From: an uncultured Clostridia bacterium
Lineage (GTDB): Bacteria; Bacillota; Clostridia; TANB77; CAG-508
NCBI GenBank assembly: GCA_934162535.1
Contig: CAKPJC010000020.1
Coordinates: 1-29,552 of the forward strand
DNA length: 29,552 nt
Reading direction: 5' to 3'
The translations under genes and the position numbers were made by a program. Numbering within the stretch: the stretch's first letter is position 1; each line of letters opens with the position of its first letter. Under the pieces are notes generated by a model, which was given only the letters and a program-made list of their open reading frames with translations, had not been told where the DNA came from and made no database searches. Below, piece after piece: positions 7,099 to 13,957 of the stretch.

Positions 7099-8640
7099 TT
7101 ATTTAGCGTAATCAACAACTCTTGTTTCTCTAATAATATTTATTTTTATTTGACCTGGATAATCCATTTCTTCTTCTATTCTCTTTGAAACATCTCTTGC
7201 TAATAATGTCATTTGGTCATCTGTAATTTTTTCTGGTTTAACTATAATTCTTACTTCTCTACCAGCTTGTATTGCAAATGATTTTTCTACACCATCAAAT
7301 GAGTCTGCAATAGCTTCTAAGTTTTCTAGTCTTTTTATATAAGCTTCTAATGTTTCTCTTCTTGCTCCTGGTCTTGATGCTGATATTGCATCAGCAGCTT
7401 GTACTAATACTGCTTCTAATGTTTTTGGTTCAACATCTCCATGATGTGCTTCAACTGCATTTATTACTAATGGATTTTCTTTGAATTTCTTTAATATGTC
7501 CACTCCAATTTCAACATGTGTACCTTCCATATCATGGTCTAATGCTTTTCCAATATCATGTAATAGACCTGCTCTTCTTGCAAGTTTTGGGTCTAATCCT
7601 AATTCTTCTGCCATTATTCTTGCTAAGTTTGATACTTCTATGGAATGATTTAATACATTTTGTCCATAACTTGTTCTGTATTTAAGTTTTCCTATTAGTT
7701 TGATTAGCTCTGGATTTAGTCCTATTACTCCTGTTTCTAATGCTGCTCTTTCTCCTTCAGATTTTATTGTAGCTGATAGCTCTTCTTTAGCTTTTTCTAC
7801 CATTTCTTCTATTTTAGCCGGATGTATTCTACCATCATCTATTAATTTTTCTAATGCTATTCTTGCTACTTCTCTTCTTAATGGATCAAATCCTGATAAG
7901 ATTACTGCCTCAGGTGTATCATCTATTATTAGATCTATTCCTGTTAATGTTTCTAATGCTTTTATATTTCTTCCTTCTCTACCAATTATTCTGCCTTTTA
8001 TGTCATCTGATGGTAGTGGAACTATAGATACTGTTGTTTCTGCTGAATGATCTGCTGCACATTTTTGTATTGCATAACTTATCATTTCTCTTGCATTTTT
8101 TCCAACTTCTTCTTTTGTTTTTTGCTCTAAGTCTCTTATTAATGTGGCTTTTTCCACTGTAAGTTCTTGCTCTACTGTTTGTAGCAATTGAACTTTTGCC
8201 TCTTCTTTACTTAGTTTAGCGATTTCTTGAAGAACTTCCATTTGTTTATTACACATTTCTTCTATTTCTTTTTCTTTTTCATGCAATTCGTGTTCTTCTC
8301 TTTCTAATTCTCTTTCTTTTTTTTCAAAGTTGTCTGAACGTTTTTCTAGATTTTCTTCTTTTTGGATTATTCTACTTTCTTGTTTTTGTATTTCGCCTCT
8401 TCTTTCTTTAATCTCCTGATCTAATTCTGATCTAGCATTCATAATTTCTTCTTTTGCTTTGATTATTTCTTCTTTTTTTAAATTTTCTGCTTCTATTTTT
8501 GCTAGTTCTATTATTCTTTTAGATTCTTGTTCTGCACTTTCTATTTTAGATTCTGCAATTTTCTTTCTCATTGTCATTCCTATTACTGCACCTATTGCTA
8601 GCGAGATTAAGATAGCGGCTACTATGATTAAAATATCCAT
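7099..8640 (-). CDS. rny: Ribonuclease Y
   Basis: A 513-aa membrane-anchored endoribonuclease that starts mRNA decay in Firmicutes. Order of domains: N-terminal membrane helix (about 3-21), a long charged coiled coil (about 28-185), a KH RNA-binding domain with the GREG loop at 220-223 (IKGRIIGREGRNIKALE), and an HD domain with the metal-binding HD pair at 361-362 (LLHDIGKALDHD). The C-terminal end MDYPGQIKINIIRETR is typical of the family, and the length matches (about 520 aa). The ATG at 8640 lies 7 bases after GAGGTG; the ATG two codons earlier is too close. It is monocistronic: a strong promoter at 8734-8762 and a terminator just after the stop. Nothing unusual seen. Confidence 0.97.
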   Translation of the reverse strand: MDILIIVAAILISLAIGAVIGMTMRKKIAESKIESAEQESKRIIELAKIEAENLKKEEIIKAKEEIMNARSELDQEIKERRGEIQKQESRIIQKEENLEKRSDNFEKKERELEREEHELHEKEKEIEEMCNKQMEVLQEIAKLSKEEAKVQLLQTVEQELTVEKATLIRDLEQKTKEEVGKNAREMISYAIQKCAADHSAETTVSIVPLPSDDIKGRIIGREGRNIKALETLTGIDLIIDDTPEAVILSGFDPLRREVARIALEKLIDDGRIHPAKIEEMVEKAKEELSATIKSEGERAALETGVIGLNPELIKLIGKLKYRTSYGQNVLNHSIEVSNLARIMAEELGLDPKLARRAGLLHDIGKALDHDMEGTHVEIGVDILKKFKENPLVINAVEAHHGDVEPKTLEAVLVQAADAISASRPGARRETLEAYIKRLENLEAIADSFDGVEKSFAIQAGREVRIIVKPEKITDDQMTLLARDVSKRIEEEMDYPGQIKINIIRETRVVDYAK

Positions 8641-8733
8641 AATCATACACCTCTTTCTTATTTAATTTTCAATGTTCGAAATAATATATGTTTTCTTCTT
8701 TTATTTATTATATATATTTTTTCAACCACTTAT

Positions 8734-8762
8734 ATTTTATAATTATTATTGTAAACTGTCAA
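8734..8762 (-). promoter_or_regulatory. Promoter of rny
   Basis: On the minus strand a perfect TTGACA (8762-8757) is followed after 17 bases by TAAAAT (8739-8734). The leader before the rny start is about 90 bases. Confidence 0.7.
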
Positions 8763-8818
8763 GGGGTTTTGTTGAATTTCATGTATTTTCATGATTAGGT
8801 GCAGGACAAAAGGTCAAA

Positions 8819-8845
8819 AAACAAATAGCATAAGACTATTTGTTT
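8819..8845 (-). terminator. Terminator of the alarmone synthetase/zeta operon
   Basis: AAACAAATAG (8819-8828) pairs perfectly with CTATTTGTTT (8836-8845), followed on the minus strand by a T run. It lies 16 bases beyond the stop of the last zeta-like gene. Confidence 0.8.
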
Positions 8846-8861
8846 CTCTTTATAATGTTAG

Positions 8862-9665
8862 TTATCTTGTTCCTCCTCTTTCTTCTTCTTTTTCTAACAT
8901 TTTTAATATTAAATCATATTGCTCTTCTATTTGTTCTTTTGTTCCATGGTTTAAATCTTCTAGATTTGTACTACCTCCATCTAAATCTAATTCTACATTT
9001 GAATTTTTGTTATATATTCTATAAACGATTCCTTCAAAGTCTTTTACAATTAAACTAAGGTGTTCATACATTCCTGAGAACTTGTCTACCACTTCTTTTT
9101 TCTCAACATCTCTTCCTATTCTTTTTGCTCTTTCTTTTATATTTCTTATTGATAATTCTAATGATGGATTTAATGCAATTATTTCTGGTGTAACACCATT
9201 TTCTATTGCATATTGAACTTTTTCTCCAAATGCAGGTGGTGTTATTGACCCTTCATATACTATACTTCCTCCAAGTTCTCCATTTTTATCACCTTCAAAT
9301 AGTGATTGTACAAAAAAAGATTTTCCAGCACCATATGGTCCCACAACAAATATACATCTTTTAACATCTGGATTAAGTATTTCTCTTTGATATGCTTCAT
9401 TTGTTAAAACTGCTGCTGAATTTGTTATTGATTGATTGTACATTTTTCTATTTTCCGAACTTTTTGCATAAAACGGGAAAACCATTTTCATTAAATCTGA
9501 ATTTATGTACCTTCCTTCTCTGCTACTTTCTAATTTCTTGTATAAGTCAAGTATTCCATCTGTGTTTTCACTAGAAAATGTCCTACAATAATTCTCAACA
9601 AGTTCCTCTTTTGTTCCTTCTTTAAATCCTTTTTTACGAATTTTATTAATATCAATATTTCCCAT
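8862..9665 (-). CDS. Zeta-toxin-like P-loop kinase, copy 1
   Basis: A 267-aa protein resembling zeta/PezT-type kinases, which phosphorylate UDP-N-acetylglucosamine or other small molecules. Visible features: Walker A GPYGAGKS at 109-116, strand IVYEGSI at 135-141 (compare IEGT in PezT), ALNPSLELS at 164-172 and an arginine-rich lid RNIKERAKRIGRDV at 174-187, where zeta proteins place phosphate-binding arginines. Before the P-loop, residues about 51-92 hold YINSDLMKMVFPFY, ENRKMYN and NSAAVLTNEAY, shared almost word for word with copy 2. The last gene of a four-gene operon; it starts 25 bases after the 44-aa ORF. Its ribosome site is weak (AAAATGGGG region), suggesting coupling. The C-terminal LNHGTKEQIEEQY is also shared. 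Kinase activity and toxicity are inferred only from the fold signatures; a non-toxic regulatory kinase is possible. Confidence 0.8.
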   Translation of the reverse strand: MGNIDINKIRKKGFKEGTKEELVENYCRTFSSENTDGILDLYKKLESSREGRYINSDLMKMVFPFYAKSSENRKMYNQSITNSAAVLTNEAYQREILNPDVKRCIFVVGPYGAGKSFFVQSLFEGDKNGELGGSIVYEGSITPPAFGEKVQYAIENGVTPEIIALNPSLELSIRNIKERAKRIGRDVEKKEVVDKFSGMYEHLSLIVKDFEGIVYRIYNKNSNVELDLDGGSTNLEDLNHGTKEQIEEQYDLILKMLEKEEERGGTR

Positions 9666-9690
9666 CTTTTTACCCCATTTTATTTTCTTT

Positions 9691-9825
9691 TTAATAACTT
9701 GATAATCTTTTTATTTTGTCTTCAAGCTCTTTGTCTTTTGATGCTTCTATAGAAATTGTTTTTCCAAGTTTTACAAGTCTTTCTATGTATTCTTGTTCAT
9801 TCGTTGAATTATTATTATCACTCAT
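9691..9825 (-). CDS. 44-aa ORF between two zeta-like kinase genes
   Basis: This small frame starts at the ATG at 9825 behind a strong ribosome site (AAAGGAGG, 7 bases away), the best in the operon. The product is hydrophilic: an asparagine-rich start (MSDNNNSTNEQEYIERL) and a charged, probably helical remainder (ASKDKELEDKIKRLSSY). There is no membrane segment or signal. It sits 18 bases after copy 2 and 25 bases before copy 1, so it belongs to the same transcript. I do not recognise it. Position next to zeta-like kinases suggests an antitoxin-like or adaptor peptide, but it is about half the length of known epsilon antitoxins and shows no visible similarity to them. It could also merely couple translation of the downstream gene. 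Confidence 0.65.
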   Translation of the reverse strand: MSDNNNSTNEQEYIERLVKLGKTISIEASKDKELEDKIKRLSSY

Positions 9826-9843
9826 ATTTATTCCTCCTTTTTG

Positions 9844-10608
9844 TTATATTCTCTTCATTATTTCATCATATTCTTTAGATACTTCTTCAATTGAACCATG
9901 GTTTAATTCCTCAATATTTGTACTTACTGACATGTCTTTTGGTATGTTTGTTTCTTTGTTATATATAACATAATTTATGTTTGGATATTTTTCTGTTAGT
10001 CTTTTTAGTGCTGAATATATATTGGCATATACAAATACTGCATCTTCTTTTCTAACATCTCTTCCTATTCTTCCTGCTCTTTCTTTTATATTTCTTAATG
10101 ATAATTCAAATGTTGGGTTTAGTATTATCATGTCTACTTTTTTTCCTTGCTCTATTGCCCAGTCGATTTTTCCGTCTATTGCTTTTGATGTTATTGAACC
10201 TTCATACACAATGCTACCTTCAAGTTCTTCTTTGTTTTTTTCAAATAATGATTGTATCATAAATGATTTACCTGAACCATATGGTCCTGCAACAAATATA
10301 CATCTTTCAACTTCTGGCTCACATACTGCATTTTTGTATGCTGAATTTGCTAGACATGCTGCACTGTTTGATACTGCTAAATTGTATTTTTTTCTGTTTT
10401 CTACACTTTCTAAGTAAAATGGAAATACCATTTTCATAAGGTCTGAACTTATATATTTTCCTTCTGATGTTTGTTTTAGATTGTTGTATTTTTCGATTAG
10501 TTCTCCTGTTTCGCTACTTGCTTTTTCTCTACACATTTTTTCAACTTTTAACATATCTGGATCTTCAAATCCTCTTTCCCATATGTTTTCAATTTTGATG
10601 TTTTCCAA
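9844..10608 (-). CDS. Zeta-toxin-like P-loop kinase, copy 2
   Basis: A 254-aa paralogue of the protein at 8862-9665. It has the same layout: KYISSDLMKMVFPFY at 51-65, ENRKKYN at 70-76, NSAACLANSAY at 81-91, Walker A GPYGSGKS at 108-115, IVYEGSI at 133-139, LNPTFELS at 163-170 and lid RNIKERAGRIGRDV at 172-185. Similarity runs along the whole length, so the pair arose by duplication and then diverged strongly, mostly in the first 45 residues and after the lid. The start codon is TTG at 10608, fixed by GGAGGG 7 bases upstream; no ATG is available nearby. It begins 18 bases after the alarmone synthetase stop, so the two genes are co-transcribed. Phosphotransfer to a small molecule is the family expectation; the target is unknown. 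Confidence 0.8.
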   Translation of the reverse strand: MENIKIENIWERGFEDPDMLKVEKMCREKASSETGELIEKYNNLKQTSEGKYISSDLMKMVFPFYLESVENRKKYNLAVSNSAACLANSAYKNAVCEPEVERCIFVAGPYGSGKSFMIQSLFEKNKEELEGSIVYEGSITSKAIDGKIDWAIEQGKKVDMIILNPTFELSLRNIKERAGRIGRDVRKEDAVFVYANIYSALKRLTEKYPNINYVIYNKETNIPKDMSVSTNIEELNHGSIEEVSKEYDEIMKRI

Positions 10609-10626
10609 AATAATCCCTCCATTTTT

Positions 10627-11280
10627 TTATTTATTTTTTAGTACTGTCATTTTGTTATCAAATTTTCCTATCATTTTTGCACATGATACTAATTCTTTTG
10701 ATGCTTTTTCTCCAACTTTGTTTTCTGCTTTGTATTTTACTTTGTGTTCAAATTTTGCCCAGAAGTCCATTGCTAGTGTTCTTATTTGTATTTCACATTT
10801 TACATTTATCGTTTTTCTTGTTAAATATACTGGAACTTCAACTATCATATGATAGCTTGAGTATCCACTTTTCTTTGGATTTGTTACATAGTCTTTTTCT
10901 TCTAATACATTTATGTATGGATTTTGCTTTATTAGGTCTTTTATGAAAAATATGTCATCTTTTAATGTACAAACTATTCTTAGTCCTGCAACATCGTTTA
11001 TTTTTTCGATTAGGTTTATGTATGTTTTTTTACATTTTTTCTTTTCTAATTTTTTTAATATACTTTGTGGTTGTTTTATTCTTGTTTCAATATGATCTAT
11101 TAAATCATATTGATATACTAATTCAAATTCCTCTTTTAGTGTTTTCATTTGTGTTTCTAATTGAGTTAATGCTGATTTGTAGAAGAACATTAATTTCTCA
11201 AATGTTTCTCCTCCTTCATCAAGCTTTTCATCCTTGTTTTGTAGGAAGTTCTCAATTATAATTAAATCATTTTCTCTCAT
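10627..11280 (-). CDS. RelQ-like small alarmone (p)ppGpp synthetase
   Basis: A 217-aa single-domain RelA/SpoT synthetase: it would transfer pyrophosphate from ATP to GDP or GTP. Signature motifs are all present: RIKQPQS at 67-73, DVAGLRI at 96-102, GYSSYH at 139-144 (the tyrosine that stacks on the guanine), and EIQIRT at 163-168 followed by WAKFEHK at 174-180. No HD hydrolase, TGS or ACT domain is present, so it is a small alarmone synthetase and not the long Rel enzyme. The catalytic motifs look intact. The ATG at 11280 has AAAGGA upstream. It is the first gene of an operon with two zeta-like kinases and a 44-aa ORF; such company is not that of ordinary relQ (which usually sits with nadK/rluD-type genes). 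ToxSAS-type toxins are an alternative, but the motif set looks like a housekeeping-type synthetase. Confidence 0.9.
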   Translation of the reverse strand: MRENDLIIIENFLQNKDEKLDEGGETFEKLMFFYKSALTQLETQMKTLKEEFELVYQYDLIDHIETRIKQPQSILKKLEKKKCKKTYINLIEKINDVAGLRIVCTLKDDIFFIKDLIKQNPYINVLEEKDYVTNPKKSGYSSYHMIVEVPVYLTRKTINVKCEIQIRTLAMDFWAKFEHKVKYKAENKVGEKASKELVSCAKMIGKFDNKMTVLKNK

Positions 11281-11336
11281 ATATAAAATCCTTTCTTCTT
11301 TTTATGCTATGATTTTATATGTTATTTGTTATCAAT

Positions 11337-11365
11337 ATATTATATTAGTGTGTCTTTTATGTGAA
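11337..11365 (-). promoter_or_regulatory. Possible promoter of the alarmone synthetase/zeta operon
   Basis: On the minus strand TTCACA (11365-11360) and TAATAT (11342-11337) are 17 bases apart, about 55 bases upstream of the first gene. The hexamers are imperfect, so regulation or an alternative promoter in this AT-rich stretch is possible. Confidence 0.4.
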
Positions 11366-11429
11366 TTAATTTTCCATTCCTATTTTACTATATATCCCGT
11401 TTTTTTTCAATACAATTTTGATTTTATTA

Positions 11430-11458
11430 TTGTTTTTTGATTATTTTATTGGTATAAT
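11430..11458 (+). promoter_or_regulatory. Promoter of deoD
   Basis: TTGTTT at 11430-11435 and TATAAT at 11453-11458 are 17 bases apart. The -10 is perfect and the leader before the ATG at 11492 is short (about 27 bases), with AAGGAGG at 11477-11483. Confidence 0.65.
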
Positions 11459-11491
11459 CCTCTTAAATTAAATATTAAGGAGGTATAATCT

Positions 11492-12220
11492 ATGTCTACA
11501 ATTCATAATGAGGCGAATTTAGGCGATATAGCTAAAACAGTAATAATGCCTGGTGACCCTCTTAGGGCTAAATATATTGCTGATAATTTTTTGACTGATG
11601 TTAAATTGGTTAATTCAGTGAGAAATATTTATGCATATACAGGAAAATATAATGGAAAAACTATTTCTGTTATGGCTTCTGGTATGGGTATTCCAAGCAT
11701 GGGTATTTATTGTTATGAACTTTATAAATATTATGATGTTGAAAATATAATTAGAATTGGCTCTTGTGGTGCACATTCGCCCGATTTAAAGTTATTTGAT
11801 GTAATTCTTTCTGAAAACGTATATTCAGAAAGTAATTTCGCATTAACTCTAAATAATGAAGTTTGCCATATTGTAAGTGCTAGCAAAAAACTAAATGATA
11901 TTATTAGTGATACTGCAAAAGAAAATAATATTTCTCTTCATATTGGTAATACTATTTGCACAGATGCTATAGATTTGTATATGACTGATGTTGATAAATT
12001 CCTAGAAAGAATGCCAAGTGATTTTAATCCTATAAGTTCAGAAATGGAGGCTTTTGCATTATTTTATACTGCAAAAATGCTTAATAAAAACGCTTCTTGT
12101 TTAATGAGCGTTGTTGATTCTAAATTTATAACTGATTTAGCAACGCCTGAGCAAAGACAAACCGGTCTAAATACTATGATTAAATTAGCACTTGATAGCT
12201 GTTTAAAAGAGGGCCTATAA
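11492..12220 (+). CDS. deoD: Purine-nucleoside phosphorylase, DeoD type
   Basis: A 242-aa cytoplasmic phosphorylase that splits purine nucleosides with phosphate to give free base and ribose-1-phosphate (purine salvage). Typical motifs: MPGDPLRAKYIA at 19-30 (phosphate binding), MASGMGIPSMGIY near 61-73, RIGSCGA at about 88-94, SEMEAFALF near 178-186, and a catalytic aspartate in SVVDS near 205 followed by the arginine of PEQRQT, matching D204 and R217 of the E. coli enzyme. The usual TVSD is here SVVD, leaving the aspartate in place. The length is standard for hexameric DeoD. It is the only plus-strand housekeeping gene in the region, a single-gene unit with its own promoter and a terminator shared with convergent argS. 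Confidence 0.95.
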   Translation: MSTIHNEANLGDIAKTVIMPGDPLRAKYIADNFLTDVKLVNSVRNIYAYTGKYNGKTISVMASGMGIPSMGIYCYELYKYYDVENIIRIGSCGAHSPDLKLFDVILSENVYSESNFALTLNNEVCHIVSASKKLNDIISDTAKENNISLHIGNTICTDAIDLYMTDVDKFLERMPSDFNPISSEMEAFALFYTAKMLNKNASCLMSVVDSKFITDLATPEQRQTGLNTMIKLALDSCLKEGL

Positions 12221-12230
12221 AAGGTCCTCT
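12209..12230. terminator. Terminator between convergent deoD and argS
   Basis: AGAGGGCCT (12209-12217) pairs with AGGTCCTCT (12222-12230) with one G-U pair, and T-rich sequence follows. It overlaps the end of deoD and lies just past the argS stop at 12233. Confidence 0.7.
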
Positions 12231-12232
12231 CT

Positions 12233-13942
12233 TTACATTTTTTCTGGCATTTCAATTCCTAATAATCCCATTCCAATTTTTAGTACATTTCCAACTGCAT
12301 ATGTTAAAAATACACGTGCATTTTGTATATTTTTGTCATCTACAATTATTTTATTTTCATTGTAAAAATTACTATATGCTTTTGCTAAATCAATTAAATA
12401 TCTTGATAATATTGATGGTTCATTTTTTTCAGTTACCTGTATCAATATGTTTTCAAAATTATATATATGTTTTATTATTTTTACAGAGTATTCATCTTGT
12501 AATAATAATGTATCAACATCTTTTGCCTCTGGAACTCCTCCAGCTTTTTCTATTACACTTTTTGTACGTACATATGTATACTGAATATATGGTCCTGTCT
12601 CACCTTGAAAATTTAGTATTGAATCCCAGTCAAATATTTCATCTTTTATTCTGCTATTTGACAAGTCATTAAATATTACTGCTCCTATACCTACTTTTTT
12701 AGCTATTTCTTCTTTATTTTCTAAATCCGGATTTTTTTGTTCTATTATTTGTTTTGCTCTTTCCATTGCTTCATTTAATAAGTCAATTAATTTTATACTT
12801 GTTCCTTCCCTTGTTGACATTTTTCCTGTTGGTAATAATACCATGCCAAATGGTATATGCTCTAAACCATTTGTGTATTTTTCGTCTAATCCTAATAGCT
12901 TTGCAACTTCAAATATTTGTTTAAAATGAAGCACTTGCTCATATGATGTTATATATAAAGCTTTGTCAAAATCATATGTTCTCGCTCTATATAGTATCGC
13001 TGCTAAATCCCTTGTTGCATATGTTGTTGAACCATTTGATTTTAATATTATACATGGTGTATTTATTCCTTTATCTTCTAAGTCTATTACTTTTGCACCT
13101 TGTGATTCTATTAATTTTCCTGATTTTTCTAGTATATCTATTACTTCTGGCATTTTATCACTGTAAAATGCTTCTCCATTCCATGAATCGAATTTGCTTC
13201 CAAGTAAATCATATACCTTTTGGAATTCTTTTAGACTTAAATCCTTAAATTTCTCCCATAGTTCAACACAATATCTATCTCCATTTTCTAGCTTTTTAAA
13301 GTTATTTCTACATTCTTCTAATATTTTTTCATCTTTTTTGCAAGCTTCATTTATTCTTACATATATTTTTGTTAGCTCATCTATCGGACTGCTTTCTATA
13401 TCATATTCATTTCCCCATAGTTTATATCCTTCAATTAATTTTCCAAATTGAGTTCCATAATCTCCTAGGTGATTTACTCCTGTGACATTATATCCTAAAT
13501 ATTTATATATATTATATAATGTTCCTCCTATAACTGTTGAGCGTAAATGCCCAATATGAAATGGTTTAGCAATATTAGGTGCTGAATAATCTATTACAAC
13601 ATTTTTTCCTTTTCCATATGTAGATTTTCCATATTCCTTTACTGATGCTGTTTCATTTACAACTTCTTGAATAAGTGCATTTGTATTTATATAGAAATTT
13701 AGATATCCACCTATTACTTCTATTTTTTCAATTTGATTATTGTCTATTTCTATTTTCTCTTTTATTTCTGTTGCTATTAATTGTGGAGATTTTTTTAGTT
13801 CTTTTGCTAATCTAAAGCAAGGAAATGCATAATCTCCATTTGCAGTATCTTTTGGGGTCTCTATGTATGTTATTAGTTTTTCTTCTTCTATTTCTGTGGC
13901 TTTTGATATTGCTTGTGCAATTATCTTTTTAAAATCTACCAT
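12233..13942 (-). CDS. argS: Arginyl-tRNA synthetase
   Basis: A 569-aa class I synthetase charging tRNA-Arg. An N-terminal additional domain (about 1-110) is followed by the catalytic core with the HIGH motif in AKPFHIGHLRST (HIGH at 129-132), YATRDLAA near 308-315, the KMSKS-loop equivalent KMSTREGT at 374-381, and the DALR anticodon-binding domain ending in VLKIGMGLLGIEMPEKM. Length is normal. I prefer the ATG at 13942 (AGGAAGG 10 bases upstream); an ATG three codons earlier almost touches that site. It starts 15 bases after cysS, so it is co-transcribed with it, and is the last gene of a PBP1A-cysS-argS series. No T-box leader is seen before it. Confidence 0.96.
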   Translation of the reverse strand: MVDFKKIIAQAISKATEIEEEKLITYIETPKDTANGDYAFPCFRLAKELKKSPQLIATEIKEKIEIDNNQIEKIEVIGGYLNFYINTNALIQEVVNETASVKEYGKSTYGKGKNVVIDYSAPNIAKPFHIGHLRSTVIGGTLYNIYKYLGYNVTGVNHLGDYGTQFGKLIEGYKLWGNEYDIESSPIDELTKIYVRINEACKKDEKILEECRNNFKKLENGDRYCVELWEKFKDLSLKEFQKVYDLLGSKFDSWNGEAFYSDKMPEVIDILEKSGKLIESQGAKVIDLEDKGINTPCIILKSNGSTTYATRDLAAILYRARTYDFDKALYITSYEQVLHFKQIFEVAKLLGLDEKYTNGLEHIPFGMVLLPTGKMSTREGTSIKLIDLLNEAMERAKQIIEQKNPDLENKEEIAKKVGIGAVIFNDLSNSRIKDEIFDWDSILNFQGETGPYIQYTYVRTKSVIEKAGGVPEAKDVDTLLLQDEYSVKIIKHIYNFENILIQVTEKNEPSILSRYLIDLAKAYSNFYNENKIIVDDKNIQNARVFLTYAVGNVLKIGMGLLGIEMPEKM

Positions 13943-13957
13943 TGTAAACATTCCTTC

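Noticed and set aside
8670..8690. TTCGAA-containing stretch as an SOS box before rny
   Set aside because: Only a six-base palindrome, without the spaced GAAC/GTTC arms of a Firmicutes LexA site.
9716..10417. Plus-strand frames opposite the zeta-like genes
   Set aside because: Antisense shadows of conserved kinase genes with no ribosome sites.
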